Shown here: piece after piece, positions 18,912 through 28,039 of the stretch | Numbering within the stretch: the stretch's first letter is position 1 | Layout: every line of letters begins with the position of its first letter | Assembly (NCBI RefSeq): GCF_900110955.1 | Contig: NZ_FOFR01000004.1 | Coordinates: 133,290 to 197,289 of the forward strand | Length of the DNA stretch: 64,000 bases | Direction of reading: 5' to 3' | Source of the DNA: Lentzea xinjiangensis | GTDB taxonomy: Bacteria; Actinomycetota; Actinomycetes; Mycobacteriales; Pseudonocardiaceae | Position numbers and translations under genes: made by a program | Notes under the pieces: model-generated | The model's database searches: none | Told to the model about the DNA's origin: nothing | Seen by the model: only the letters and a program-made list of their open reading frames with translations

Positions 18912-19802
18912 TCACGGGAGGTCCGGGGTGATCCCGGTCAGCTTGACCGTGAGCTCCCAGAGGCGGTTCGCGGCGAGGTCGTCACGGGCGGCGGTGCTCA
19001 TGCGCGCGACGGCGGGATGGCCGCGCAACCCCCTGAAGCCCTTCGGGCCGTAGTACTGGCCGCCTCGCGCCTCGGGTGACGTCGCCGCGTAGAGCTGCGG
19101 CAGCGCGCCCATCTCGACGGACTGCGAGAACAGGTGGCTGACCTTGCCGCCGACGCGCAGGAGCACCGAGTTGTGCGCGCTGGCCATGTTGTTGGTCAGT
19201 TCGGTGACCGTCGCGCCGGGATGCGCTGCGATGGACGTCACGTCCGGAGAACGGCGCTCCAGCTCGCGCGCGAAAAGAATGTTGGCCAGCTTGGACTGGC
19301 TGTACGCACCGCGGGAGCTGTACGGCCGACGCTCCCAGTTCGGGTCGTCGAAGTCCATGTGGCCGTACTGGTGCATCAGCGACGACACGGTGACAACGCG
19401 CGCGCCCGGCCGTTGCCGCAGGGCCGGCAGCAGCAGGAACGTCAGCGCGGCATGGCCCAGGTGGTTGGTGCCGAACTGGCGCTCGAAGCCGTCCGCGGTC
19501 CGGCCGTTCGGGACGGCCATGATGCCCGCGTTGTTGACGAGCACGTCGAGCGCTTCGACCTCGGCCGCCGCCGCGCGCACGGAGGCGAGGTCGGCGAGGT
19601 CGAGCTCGAGCACCTCGGCGGACCCGCGGACGGTCCGCCGGGCGGCCTCACCCCGCTGCACCGAGCGGCAGCCCATGAGCACATGGGCGCCTTTCGCCGC
19701 GAGCACCCTGGCGGTGTGCAGGCCGAGACCGGAGTTCGCGCCCGTCACGAGGACGGTGCGGCCGGTCTGGTCGGGGATGTCGGCTTCGGTCCAACGACTC
19801 AT
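18912..19802 (-). CDS. Short-chain dehydrogenase, retinol/protochlorophyllide reductase-like
   Basis: 296 aa. The cofactor loop is TGANSGLGLHTARVL, the NNAG motif is intact and the catalytic motif is YSQSK, with Ser in VTVSSLMHQ. The longer form and the insert MDFDDPNWERRPYSS are typical of the RDH-like SDR clade, often annotated as a daunorubicin C-13 ketoreductase homologue. It overlaps the small upstream gene by 4 bp and is divergent from a TetR gene. Confidence 0.85.
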   Translation of the reverse strand: MSRWTEADIPDQTGRTVLVTGANSGLGLHTARVLAAKGAHVLMGCRSVQRGEAARRTVRGSAEVLELDLADLASVRAAAAEVEALDVLVNNAGIMAVPNGRTADGFERQFGTNHLGHAALTFLLLPALRQRPGARVVTVSSLMHQYGHMDFDDPNWERRPYSSRGAYSQSKLANILFARELERRSPDVTSIAAHPGATVTELTNNMASAHNSVLLRVGGKVSHLFSQSVEMGALPQLYAATSPEARGGQYYGPKGFRGLRGHPAVARMSTAARDDLAANRLWELTVKLTGITPDLP

Positions 19803-20107
19803 GGAGTCATTCCTACCGCCCGGTAACTGTCGAGCGAAAGGTGCGCGTCGAGCACCGCTCGCAGCACCGGCTCCTCGGCGGCCAGTTCCGCGATGACGCG
19901 GTCCTCGTCCACCTCGCCCTCCAGTGCGGCGGCCTCCATGCGGGCGGTCAGCTTGTTCTGCCAGCGGTGGTCCAGCGCCAGCAGCAGTTCGTGCAGCGAG
20001 GAGAAGACGTCCGGATCCACGATCAGCGGTGCGGACGGGTCGCGGCGAGCGTCGCGCAGCACGGCGTCGAGCGCGTCGCGGCGGCGGTAGTGGTCTGCCC
20101 AGCCCAT
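19799..20107 (-). CDS. Small conserved hypothetical protein
   Basis: 102 aa from the second in-frame ATG, MGWADHYRRRDALDAVLRDAR. It is entirely helical and acidic, with VDPDVFSSLHELLLALDHRWQNKL and GEVDEDRVIAELAAEEPVLRAVLDAH. Small proteins of this kind are seen in many actinobacteria; function unknown. It is the first gene of the two-gene operon with the SDR and lies downstream of the TetR operator. Confidence 0.65.
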   Translation of the reverse strand: MGWADHYRRRDALDAVLRDARRDPSAPLIVDPDVFSSLHELLLALDHRWQNKLTARMEAAALEGEVDEDRVIAELAAEEPVLRAVLDAHLSLDSYRAVGMTP

Positions 20108-20129
20108 CTCTCGTACCCCCGGTCTCTCG

Positions 20130-20178
20130 CATACTGTCGGTATGACACGACCATACCACCGGTACGTACCGGCGGTAT
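20130..20178. promoter_or_regulatory. Probable TetR operator in the divergent promoter
   Basis: A 26-bp inverted repeat (20153-20178) has half sites ATACCACCGGTAC and GTACCGGCGGTAT with one mismatch. A related shorter inverted repeat CATACTGTCGGTATG lies at 20130-20144. Both contain the GGTAT core. The site sits between the TetR gene and the SDR operon it probably represses along with itself. Confidence 0.65.
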
Positions 20179-20787
20179 GTGAGATACGTTTCGTCCGTGC
20201 GAACACGGCGGGCCGAGTACTCGGAGTCGACCAGGCAGGCGCTCGTCGACAGCGCCGTCGACCTCTTCACCAAGCGCGGATACGCGGGGACCTCGCTCGA
20301 CGAGGTCGTCAAACGCGCCCGTGTGACGAAAGGCGCGCTCTACCACCACTTCAGCGGCAAGCAGGCGTTGTTCGAGGCGGCCTTCGCCAGGGTCGAGACC
20401 AAGGCGATCGAGTCGCTGACCGCGGTCGTCACCGGCGACGGCGCGCCCTGGGACACCGCGATCGCGGGTCTGCGCGCGTACGTCCGCAAGTGCCTGGAAC
20501 CCGAGTACCAGCGCATCATCGTCCACGAGGCGCCGGTGGTGATGGGCTGGGAACGCTGGCGGGAGGCCGAGGAGCACTTCAGCTTCGGCCTGCTCCGCAC
20601 GGCCGTGCAGCTGCTCGTGGACGCCGGCGAGATCGAGGAGGCGCCGGTGGAGATCATGGCCCGGCTGCTGTTCGGAGCACTGTCCGCGGGTGCCAGCACC
20701 ATCGCGAGCTCGTCCGATCCGAAGCGCACGGGGCGTGAGGTCGAACGTGCGATCCTGCGCGTTCTGGAGGGTTTGCGCAAGAAGTAG
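20179..20787 (+). CDS. TetR-family transcriptional regulator
   Basis: 202 aa. The N-terminal helix-turn-helix is seen as LVDSAVDLFTKRGYAGTSLDEVVKRARVTKGALYHHFSGK (parts), typical TetR. The C-terminal ligand domain is helical and of normal length. GTG 20179 directly abuts the operator; GTG 20197 is an alternative start that leaves the operator fully upstream. It probably represses the SDR operon and itself; the ligand is unknown. Confidence 0.88.
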   Translation: MRYVSSVRTRRAEYSESTRQALVDSAVDLFTKRGYAGTSLDEVVKRARVTKGALYHHFSGKQALFEAAFARVETKAIESLTAVVTGDGAPWDTAIAGLRAYVRKCLEPEYQRIIVHEAPVVMGWERWREAEEHFSFGLLRTAVQLLVDAGEIEEAPVEIMARLLFGALSAGASTIASSSDPKRTGREVERAILRVLEGLRKK

Positions 20788-20853
20788 TCGAGTTCGGCCC
20801 TAGCGGCCCGGCGCAACGTCGATCACCACGCGGACAACGAGGTGGTCAGCATC

Positions 20854-21534
20854 ATGATCGAACCGGTCAACACGCGCCTGGGACTCGACGGCAAGATCGC
20901 TCTGGTCACGTCGGGAACGCACGGGCTCGGTCTCGCCATCGCGGCCAAGCTCTGCGACAACGGCGCCCACGTCATCCTCACGACCTCCGACGACGACGTC
21001 GACCTGGAGCGCGCGAAGCTCGTGCTGGCGGGCAAGCCCGGCTCGGTGACCGTCACCCAGCTGGACATCCACGACGAGCGCTCGGTGCGCGGCCTGCTCG
21101 ACCGCGTCAAGCACGAGCGCGGCCAGCTCGACGTGTTCGTGCACCACGCCGAGTCGCCCGACCTCACGCCGCTGCTCGGCATCGTGGAGCCGCTCGCCAA
21201 GTCGCTGCAGGACGGCGGCCGGGTGGTCGTCGCCGCCTACACGGCGACCCCGGTGTACGGCGTGATCAGGACGCTCGCGCTGGAACTGGCCTGGTACCGG
21301 GTGGCCGTCAACGCCGTCGTCACCACGGTCGTCGACAACGGCCCCATGAACATCGACCCCGGCCTGGTCGACCGGCTCGCGATCAAGAGCCCGTCCGGCC
21401 GCGTCACCCTGCCCGAGGACATCGCCAACGCCGTGTCCCTGCTCTGCACCGACGAGGCCGCCTGGATCCAGGGACAGGTGATCACCGTCGACGGTGGGCT
21501 CGAACTGCTGGAGCGGTGGGGCGAGCCCCGCTGA
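20854..21534 (+). CDS. SDR-fold protein with altered active site
   Basis: 226 aa from ATG 20854, seven bases after GAGGTGG. It begins like an SDR (LDGKIALVTSGTHGLGLAIAAKLCDNG) and ends with GQVITVDGGLELLERW. The usual NNAG is HHAE and the catalytic Y-x-x-x-K becomes Y-T-A-T-P, so the catalytic Lys is missing, and the central strand reads VVVAAYTATPVYG. It may be non-catalytic or use another mechanism. This may be the left edge of the biosynthetic cluster. Confidence 0.75.
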   Translation: MIEPVNTRLGLDGKIALVTSGTHGLGLAIAAKLCDNGAHVILTTSDDDVDLERAKLVLAGKPGSVTVTQLDIHDERSVRGLLDRVKHERGQLDVFVHHAESPDLTPLLGIVEPLAKSLQDGGRVVVAAYTATPVYGVIRTLALELAWYRVAVNAVVTTVVDNGPMNIDPGLVDRLAIKSPSGRVTLPEDIANAVSLLCTDEAAWIQGQVITVDGGLELLERWGEPR

Positions 21535-21782
21535 ACCGCCGCGACGAGGGTGGAATCGCGTGCACCGGTTCCTGCCCGTGCGGTGCCGAAGGCGTTCCCG
21601 TCGCCGTTTCGGGCCTGAGCGATGGGTGAGCGAGTGGTGACCCGGGGTTACCCGCCGATTATTGCCTTGAATTGCTCGTAGCGCATTCGGAGTAACGCTT
21701 TGGGCAGTCGGCCCCAATGCTTGCCTGCATGGTCACCGAGTGTAAAACTCGAATTGGTGACCTGGGGGCAAGAGGGGGTCGG

Positions 21783-22388
21783 ATGATCAGAGTGCTACTC
21801 GCCGAGGACGTGCAAATGGTCCGCGGTGCTTTGGTCGCTTTGTTGAATCTCGAACCGGATATTGAGGTCGTCGCGTCGGTGGCAACGGGTGATGAAATCG
21901 TCGCGGCGGTGGCGAAGAACAAACCCGACGTGGCGGTCCTGGACATCGACCTTCCCGGTATGGACGGTCTTTCCGCAGCTACCGTCATCCACGACACCAC
22001 CCCGGAGACGCGCACCCTCATTCTCACGAGCCTCGGGCGGCCGGGCACCCTGCGCCGCGCGCTGAACGCCCGCGTCAACGGCTTCATCCTCAAGGACGCT
22101 CCGGTCAGCGAGCTCGCGGACGCCATCCGCGGCGTCTCGGTCGGGCGCCGGGTGATCGACTCCCAGCTCGCGCTCTCGGCGTGGGACACCGATGAATGTC
22201 CTTTGACGCCGCGCGAGCTGGAGGTGTTGCGGCTCGCCTCCGACGGCGCCGACGCCATGGAGATCGCGACGACGTTGTTCCTGTCCGTCGGGACGGTGCG
22301 CAACTACCTGACGGCGGCCACGGCCAAGCTCGACGCCCGCAACCGCGTCGACGCCGTCCGGATCGCCCGCAAGTCCGGCTGGTTCTGA
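21783..22388 (+). CDS. NarL/DesR-type response regulator
   Basis: 201 aa from ATG 21783. The receiver has the acidic pair in LLAED, the phosphoacceptor Asp in VAVLDIDLPGMDG and the Lys in FILKDAP. The LuxR-type output domain is CPLTPRELEVLRLASDG, followed by SVGTVRNYLTAATAKL. It is closely similar to the regulator at 52017-52622. Its likely partner is the DesK-like kinase at 22569-23690, which converges on it. Confidence 0.9.
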   Translation: MIRVLLAEDVQMVRGALVALLNLEPDIEVVASVATGDEIVAAVAKNKPDVAVLDIDLPGMDGLSAATVIHDTTPETRTLILTSLGRPGTLRRALNARVNGFILKDAPVSELADAIRGVSVGRRVIDSQLALSAWDTDECPLTPRELEVLRLASDGADAMEIATTLFLSVGTVRNYLTAATAKLDARNRVDAVRIARKSGWF

Positions 22389-22436
22389 CCGGCCGGCGCG
22401 CCGCACCCGCCCGCCGTTCCTGATCTTCACCCCGGC

Positions 22437-22484
22437 CTTTGCAACGACTCTTTTGCCGACGAAGTCCAAAGAGTCGTTGCAAAG
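22437..22484. terminator. Hairpin terminator between response regulator and histidine kinase
   Basis: The 17-base arms CTTTGCAACGACTCTTT (22437-22453) and AAAGAGTCGTTGCAAAG (22468-22484) are complementary around a 14-base loop. It lies between two convergent genes. Confidence 0.75.
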
Positions 22485-22568
22485 AGGCAGGTCAGCGCAG
22501 TGCGCCAAGATCGTTCAGTGCGTGAACGGCAGCATCGCGGCGCCGGTGCGGTGGCCGCCGAGCCGTGG

Positions 22569-23690
22569 TCAGGGATGCGGGAGTGCGGCCGGGATGGCGG
22601 CGTGGACGTGGAACGAGCCGTCGCCGACGTGGCGGGCGGTGAACGTGCCGCCGGCGGCGCGGACGCGTTCGGCCTGGTTGCGGACGCCGTTGCAGTCCGC
22701 GGAGGCGGCGCGGTCGGCGGCGCCGTCGTTGATCACGTCGAGCAGGACCGTGGCGCCGCGCTGCCGCACGCCGATGGTGCAGGTGCTCGCGTCGCTGTGG
22801 CGCAGGACGTTGGTGACGGCCTCGCAGAGCACGGCGGACAGGACGGTCTCGACGGTCTCCGGGAGCGGGTCGTGGTCGAGCTCGACGCGGACGTCGATGT
22901 TCGAGGCGGCCAGCATCGCCTTGGCCGAGTCGGACGTGTCCGCCAGCGAGAGCGGGCGGTAGGCGCGGGCCAGTGAGCGCACGTCGGCGAGTGCGCTGTG
23001 GGTGATGTCGAGGATCTCGATGATGTGCTCGCGCACGAAGTCCCAGTCCCGGTCGGGGCGGTCGGTGACGATCCGGTGCGCGAGCTCGCTCTTGAGCTTG
23101 ATGGCGCTGAGGCTGTAACCGAGCAGGTCGTGCAGGTCCCTGGCCACGCGGACGCGTTCGGCGGTGACGGCGGCGACCGTGGCGACGGCGGTGTCGGTGG
23201 TGTCGGCGACCGGTGGGGCCGGGGGCTCGGCGGGGGTCGCGCGGTGCATGGCGAAGCCGGTGGCCAGGCCCGCGAGCAGCAGGGCGGTGGCGGCGGTGGC
23301 CATCATCGGTTCGCCGTGGGCGGTCTGCACGAGGGCGGTCGCCACCACGGTCGTCACGAAGACCGCCCAGCCCGGCACCGGGCGCAGGACGAGCAGGGCG
23401 TTGCCGGCGACCAGGCCCGCGACGCCGGTCCAGGAATGGCCGTGGAGGACGAAGGGCAGCGTCAGCAGGACGGCCTGAGCGGCCAGGACCAGGTGGCGGC
23501 GAAGGGAGCTCAGCGGTCGGAAATACGACACTTGCAGCAAGACAAGTACCGCTAAATCAATGACCGATACCGCCATTTCGGTGATCTCGCCGACGAGAAG
23601 TAACGCGCGGGTCAGGTCGGTCAGGCAGACCGCGGCGAACACCGCCACGATGATCGCGCGGTATCTCGGTGCCGAAGACGTTGCATTCAC
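22569..23690 (-). CDS. DesK/NarX-type sensor histidine kinase
   Basis: 373 aa. The N-terminal half carries four to five membrane helices with little external sequence, so it may sense the membrane itself. The HisKA_3 phosphoacceptor is VARDLHDLLGYSLSAIKLK and the ATPase N box is EAVTNVLRHSDA. A Gly-rich lid near NGVRNQAERVRAAGG completes the HATPase domain. It probably phosphorylates the neighbouring NarL-type regulator. It is homologous to each half of the double kinase at 54406-56661. Confidence 0.88.
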   Translation of the reverse strand: MNATSSAPRYRAIIVAVFAAVCLTDLTRALLLVGEITEMAVSVIDLAVLVLLQVSYFRPLSSLRRHLVLAAQAVLLTLPFVLHGHSWTGVAGLVAGNALLVLRPVPGWAVFVTTVVATALVQTAHGEPMMATAATALLLAGLATGFAMHRATPAEPPAPPVADTTDTAVATVAAVTAERVRVARDLHDLLGYSLSAIKLKSELAHRIVTDRPDRDWDFVREHIIEILDITHSALADVRSLARAYRPLSLADTSDSAKAMLAASNIDVRVELDHDPLPETVETVLSAVLCEAVTNVLRHSDASTCTIGVRQRGATVLLDVINDGAADRAASADCNGVRNQAERVRAAGGTFTARHVGDGSFHVHAAIPAALPHP

Positions 23691-24051
23691 GTGCCCCCCA
23701 AGAGCAACCGCTCCAGAGCAAACGCGGCTCCAGGCGCGCGCCCAGGCCGAATACTAGACAGGAGAGGGCAGTCGAGGGGTACGTCTGCATCGGTTCAGAA
23801 GGTGAAGCCTTGATTGATCGGCGAGTCAATGTCACGCCAATGGCCGAGACATTTCAGTCGTTGTCACGGGACGTGTCCGGTCGATTACCGGACGGATCCG
23901 TTCGGGTTCGTTCGGATATATGAGTTTTTCACGTCCGGCTCAGTACTTCGCCATCCGAGAGTCATGGCGGCGTACGTGGCGTGCGATAGCCCCGCTCAGG
24001 TGAACTTGGTGGCACGACCAAGTCGACCGCCGCTGAGCAGGGGAGGCTCCA
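23691..24051. promoter_or_regulatory. Intergenic region before the first SARP gene
   Basis: About 360 bases between the divergent kinase and SARP genes. It is less GC-rich than its surroundings near 23800-23930 and must hold both promoters. Frames open across it show no coding character. GGGGAGGCTCC lies just before the SARP start. I see no clear operator. Confidence 0.5.
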
Positions 24052-24867
24052 ATGGAGATCAAGGTTCTCGGACCGCTGGAGGCACGGGAGAACGGCGTCT
24101 CGATCGCGCCGAGCGCGGTGAAGCCCAGGCAGGTGCTCTCGCTGCTCGGACTGCAGGCAGGTCACGTCGTCACGGTGCCGACGCTGATCGAAGAGCTCTG
24201 GGGGATGACACCGCCACGCAGCGCGCTCACGACGCTGCAGACCTACGTGCTGCAGGTGCGCCGGCGCATCGAGGCGGCGATGCCGGGTGACGGCCCCGGC
24301 ATCGCGAAGAACGTCCTGGTGACCCGCTACGGCGGCTACATGCTGGACGTTCCGCCGGAGAGCGTCGACGTCCGCAGCTACGAGCGGCTCGCGAGCGCGG
24401 GTCAGCGGGCGTTCGAGGTGGGCGACCTCGAGTCCGCGAGCCGGCTGCTGCGCGGTGCGGCCGAGGTCTGGCGCGGGCCGGTCCTGGTGGACGTGCAGAT
24501 CGGCGTCCGGCTCGGCATGGAGGTCACCCGGTTGCAGGAGAGCCGCCTCGGCGTGCTGGAGACCCGCATCGAGGCCGACCTCCAGCTCGGCAAGCACCAG
24601 TCGCTGCTGAGCGAGCTGTCCGTGCTCACCGCGCAGCACCCGATGCACGAAAACCTGTGTGCGCAGTACATGCTCGCGCTCTACCGGGCGGGCCGGCAGT
24701 GGAAGTCGCTGGAGGCCTACCAGTCGCTGCGGGACACGCTGATCGAGGAGCTGGGGCTTGAGCCGTCCGAAAGGCTGCGTCAGTTGCAGCGGGCGATCCT
24801 GAGCTCCGAGCCGTCGCTCGACAAGCCGTTGTCCCCTCGCCAGCTGGAGCGCCAGCTCGCGGGCTGA
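24052..24867 (+). CDS. SARP-family transcriptional activator (first copy)
   Basis: 271 aa. It has an OmpR-like winged-helix N-terminus (MEIKVLGPLEARENG, KPRQVLSLLGLQAG, LIEELWGMTPPRSALTTLQTYV) and a bacterial transcriptional activation domain (YERLASAGQRAFEVGDL, LVDVQIGVRLGMEVTRLQESR). No ATPase or TPR domain follows, so it is the small ActII-ORF4/RedD form. These activate antibiotic clusters by binding direct repeats. It is in an operon with the acetolactate synthase pair and is a close paralogue of 60073-60882. Confidence 0.92.
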   Translation: MEIKVLGPLEARENGVSIAPSAVKPRQVLSLLGLQAGHVVTVPTLIEELWGMTPPRSALTTLQTYVLQVRRRIEAAMPGDGPGIAKNVLVTRYGGYMLDVPPESVDVRSYERLASAGQRAFEVGDLESASRLLRGAAEVWRGPVLVDVQIGVRLGMEVTRLQESRLGVLETRIEADLQLGKHQSLLSELSVLTAQHPMHENLCAQYMLALYRAGRQWKSLEAYQSLRDTLIEELGLEPSERLRQLQRAILSSEPSLDKPLSPRQLERQLAG

Positions 24868-24885
24868 ACCCGTTCGGGAGCAACC

Positions 24886-26595
24886 GTGGATACCACCGGT
24901 GCAGGTGCGTTGGTCAAGGCGCTCGAGGACGTCGGCTGCGAGGTGATCTTCGGGATGCCCGGCGGGGCGATCCTGCCCGCGTACGACCCGTTGCTCGACT
25001 CGGTGAAGATCCGGCACGTGCTGGTGCGCCACGAGCAGGGAGCCGGGCACGCCGCCCAGGGGTACGCGCAGGCGACCGGACGGGTGGGCGTCTGCATGGC
25101 GACGTCGGGTCCCGGCGCGACGAACCTGGTGACGCCGCTGGCCGACGCGTACATGGACTCCGTGCCGATCGTCGCGATCACCGGCCAGGTGTCGCGCGGC
25201 GTGATCGGCACGGACGCCTTCCAGGAAGCGGACATCCGCAGCATCACCCTGCCGATCACCAAGCACAGCTACCAGGTGCACGACCCGGCCGACATCCCGC
25301 GCGTGATCGCCGAGGCCTTCGCGCTCGCGGCGTCGGGACGACCGGGACCGGTGCTGGTGGACCTGCCCAAGGACGTGCTGGCCGCCGCCACGACGTACAC
25401 GCCGCCGAAGCTCACCACGCCGTCCCGCCCGGTGCTCCCGCCGGTGCAGCTCCGCAACGCCGCGCAGCTCATCGGGAGCTCGAAGCGGCCGGTGTTCTAC
25501 GTCGGTGGCGGCGTGATCCGCAGCGGTGCGGCGCAGGAGCTGCGGGAACTGGCCGAGCGGACCGGCATCCCGGTCGTCACCACGTTGATGGCGCGCGGGG
25601 CGTTCCCCGACTCGCACCGGCTGCACCTGGGGATGCCGGGCATGCACGGCACGGTGCCCGCCGTCGCCGCGCTGCAGCGGGCGGACCTGCTGATCGCGGT
25701 GGGGACCCGGTTCGACGACCGGGTCACCGGGTCGCTGCCGGACTTCGCGCCGCACGCCGCCGTCGTCCACGCCGACATCGACCCGGCCGAGATCTCCAAG
25801 AACCGCAAGGCGGACGTGGGCATCGTCGGCGACTGCCGCGACGTGCTCGCCGCGTTGTCGGCCGTGGTCACCGGCACCGCCGACCTGACGGAGTGGTGGC
25901 ACTACCTGGGCGGCCTGCGCGCCACCTACCCACTCGGCTACGACTGGCCCCCCGACGGCGCGCTCGCGCCGCAGTACGTGGTCGAACGGCTCAGCACGCT
26001 CGCCGGCCCCGAGGCCATCTACACCGCGGGCGTCGGCCAGCACCAGATGTGGGCGGCGCAGTACGTGAAGTACGAACGCCCCGGCTCGTTCATCAACTCC
26101 GGCGGCGCGGGCACGATGGGCTTCGCGGTGCCGGCGGCGATGGGCGCGCAGACGGGCGCGCCGGACCGCACGGTCTGGGCGATCGACGGCGACGGCTGCT
26201 TCCAGATGACGAACCAGGAGCTCGCGACCTGCGCCGCCGAGGGCATCCCGATCAAGGTCGCGATCATCAACAACGGCAACCTCGGCATGGTCCGGCAGTG
26301 GCAGACCCTGTTCTACGACGGCCGTTACTCCAACACCGGGCTCGGCACGCACCAGCGCCACCCGGACTTCGTGAAGCTCGCGGACGCGCTGGGGTGCGTC
26401 GGCCTGCGGTGCACGACGCAGTCCGAAGTGGACGGCACCATCCTGGAGGCGATGGAGGTCCGCGACCGGCCCGTCGTCGTCGACTTCGTGGTGGGACAGG
26501 ACGCCCAGGTCTGGCCGATGGTCGCCGCGGGCACGGGCAACGACGAGATCATGGCCGCGCGGGGCATCCGGCCCCTGTTCGACGAGGAAGAGTGA
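24886..26595 (+). CDS. ilvB: Acetolactate synthase large subunit
   Basis: 569 aa from GTG 24886. ThDP-dependent enzyme condensing two pyruvates to 2-acetolactate (or pyruvate with 2-ketobutyrate), first step to valine and leucine. The catalytic Glu is in [17 protein letters not shown], and the ThDP motif is [16 protein letters not shown] through [11 protein letters not shown]. The FAD-region residues ([10 protein letters not shown]) are retained. It is a cluster-borne copy next to a SARP and overlaps the small subunit by 1 bp. It probably raises the supply of valine or its keto acid for the valine-type adenylation enzyme at 32.7 kb. Confidence 0.93.
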   Translation: MDTTGAGALVKALEDVGCEVIFGMPGGAILPAYDPLLDSVKIRHVLVRHEQGAGHAAQGYAQATGRVGVCMATSGPGATNLVTPLADAYMDSVPIVAITGQVSRGVIGTDAFQEADIRSITLPITKHSYQVHDPADIPRVIAEAFALAASGRPGPVLVDLPKDVLAAATTYTPPKLTTPSRPVLPPVQLRNAAQLIGSSKRPVFYVGGGVIRSGAAQELRELAERTGIPVVTTLMARGAFPDSHRLHLGMPGMHGTVPAVAALQRADLLIAVGTRFDDRVTGSLPDFAPHAAVVHADIDPAEISKNRKADVGIVGDCRDVLAALSAVVTGTADLTEWWHYLGGLRATYPLGYDWPPDGALAPQYVVERLSTLAGPEAIYTAGVGQHQMWAAQYVKYERPGSFINSGGAGTMGFAVPAAMGAQTGAPDRTVWAIDGDGCFQMTNQELATCAAEGIPIKVAIINNGNLGMVRQWQTLFYDGRYSNTGLGTHQRHPDFVKLADALGCVGLRCTTQSEVDGTILEAMEVRDRPVVVDFVVGQDAQVWPMVAAGTGNDEIMAARGIRPLFDEEE

Positions 26596-26873
26596 TGACC
26601 AGACATTCGCTTTCCCTGTTGCTGCGCAACGAGCCCGGCGCGCTGGCGCGGATCGTCGTGCTGTTCTCCAGCCGCGGCGTCGACGTCGAGTCGCTCAGCC
26701 TCGGGCCGGCCGAGCCGCACGGCGGCCACAGCGCGCTCTCGCGCCTCGACGTGGTCGTGGGGTTGCAGCCCGGCCGCACGGCCGCGCAGCTCGTGAAGCA
26801 GCTCGGCCGGATCGTCGACGTCAAGAGCGTCGTCGACCGCACGCACGACGAGGCGCTCGAACTCGGTGCCTGA
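26595..26873 (+). CDS. ilvN: Acetolactate synthase small subunit, ACT domain only
   Basis: 92 aa. The ACT domain starts SLSLLLRNEPGALARIVVLFSSRGVDVESL, as in IlvN/IlvM, but the C-terminal domain of standard IlvN is absent, giving an IlvM-like length. It activates the large subunit; the conserved valine-binding region (GALARI) is present, so feedback inhibition cannot be excluded. Start overlaps the ilvB stop. Confidence 0.85.
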   Translation: MTRHSLSLLLRNEPGALARIVVLFSSRGVDVESLSLGPAEPHGGHSALSRLDVVVGLQPGRTAAQLVKQLGRIVDVKSVVDRTHDEALELGA

Positions 26874-26882
26874 GACCGATGT

Positions 26883-26914
26883 GGGAACGGCCGCCCGATC
26901 GGGCGGCCGTTCCC
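26883..26914. terminator. Perfect 32-bp palindromic terminator after ilvN
   Basis: GGGAACGGCCGCCCGA is followed directly by its reverse complement; a short CCTTTCGT tail follows. It lies between the convergent ilvN and SRPBCC genes. Confidence 0.8.
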
Positions 26915-26941
26915 TTTCGTGCGCCTGGACCGCAGGAGGTC

Positions 26942-27424
26942 TCAGGCGGCCTTCGGGACGTGCTTGTCGACGACGCTCGCGTACTTCTCGAGCGTCTCGC
27001 CGGGAGAGGGACCGTCGAGCGCCTTGTGGATGCCCTCGGCGATCTCACCGTGGCGGTGCAGATCGGCGTGCGTGAGCGTCACCTTCGTCGTGGTCGGGCC
27101 GACGGCGACGAAGTCCACCTTGATGAACGAGGCCTTCTCGTCGTCGAAGATCGGCTGCCAGTAGGGGCCGACCCGCCACGTCATCACGAGCCGGTTCGGC
27201 GGGTCCCACTCGGTGATGGTGCCCCAGGCGATCTCCTCGCCGTCGGCGCCGCGCTCGAAGTAGCGCCCGCCGACGAACGGCTCGATCGTGATGGCCTGCC
27301 GGTCCTTGACGAACACGTGCGACTCCGGCCACCACTCGATCGGCTTCGACGCGAAGATCGCGAACGCCTGCTCGATCGTCGCCTCGACCGTCACCGACTT
27401 GGCGACATCGGGAGTTGAGGCCAT
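26942..27424 (-). CDS. SRPBCC/AHSA1-like protein
   Basis: 160 aa. The START-like fold is seen in SVTVEATIEQAFAIFASKPIEWWP, FVGGRYFERGADGEEIAWGTITEWDPPNRLVMTW (parts) and the C-terminal helix HGEIAEGIHKALDG. The pattern is closest to AHSA1-type SRPBCC proteins, which bind hydrophobic ligands. In this cluster it could be a polyketide cyclase-like protein, but that is inference. It is divergent from the NTF2-like gene. Confidence 0.8.
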   Translation of the reverse strand: MASTPDVAKSVTVEATIEQAFAIFASKPIEWWPESHVFVKDRQAITIEPFVGGRYFERGADGEEIAWGTITEWDPPNRLVMTWRVGPYWQPIFDDEKASFIKVDFVAVGPTTTKVTLTHADLHRHGEIAEGIHKALDGPSPGETLEKYASVVDKHVPKAA

Positions 27425-27589
27425 GTGGCCCTCCTCGCGAGTTGGGAGATACGGGTGATGTCGCGTCCGACCGTGCCCGGTGCGTCTCAACCCCACCTGG
27501 AACCGGGGTCGAACCAGGACGGCTCGACCGGATGTCCAGCGGCCGCACCCATATTCGCGGTAGCGAAACCGGCAGACCGAGGAGTCGTC

Positions 27590-28015
27590 GTGTCCCCAGT
27601 CAATGTTGCGGTCCACATCGAGGTCCAGACGTTCTACGCCCAGCAGATGCGGCTGCTCGACGCGTTGGACGTGGAGGGCTACGCCCAGACGTTCACCGAG
27701 GACGGGGTCACCGACCACGCCCACCGCGGTGAGAAGGTGGAAGGTCGCGCCGCCCTGATCGCCGGCGCCAGCGCCGCGCTGCCCCGCTACAAGGGCGTCG
27801 CCGTGCGGCATTGGAACGACCACTACCTGATCGAAGAGGTCGACGAGAACACCCTGAACGTCAGCTACGCCTCCCTCGTCACGCGCACGACCGCCGAGGG
27901 CGTGGTCAGCTTCGAGCCGACGTTCTCCATCGACGACGTGCTCGTGCGCGTCGACGGCAAGCTCTACACCAAGTCCCGCACGATCCACCGCGACCTGCCC
28001 GTCCAGGCTGCGTGA
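27590..28015 (+). CDS. SnoaL/NTF2-like protein
   Basis: 141 aa from GTG 27590, five bases after GAGGAG. It shows the NTF2-like cone fold: helix VAVHIEVQTFYAQQMRLLDALDVEGYAQTFTEDGVTDHAH (parts), then strands VAVRHWNDHYLIEEVDENTLNVSYASLVTR. Many family members in aromatic polyketide clusters are cyclases or hydroxylase partners (for example ActVI-ORFA-type proteins). It is followed by the flavin monooxygenase gene, so they may work together. Confidence 0.8.
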   Translation: MSPVNVAVHIEVQTFYAQQMRLLDALDVEGYAQTFTEDGVTDHAHRGEKVEGRAALIAGASAALPRYKGVAVRHWNDHYLIEEVDENTLNVSYASLVTRTTAEGVVSFEPTFSIDDVLVRVDGKLYTKSRTIHRDLPVQAA

Positions 28016-28039
28016 CCACGTTCTCCAGGAGGTGACGAG

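Noticed and set aside
24886..26595. A benzoin-type ligase used directly for product assembly
   Set aside because: The adjacent ACT regulatory subunit and intact AHAS motifs fit a true acetolactate synthase better.
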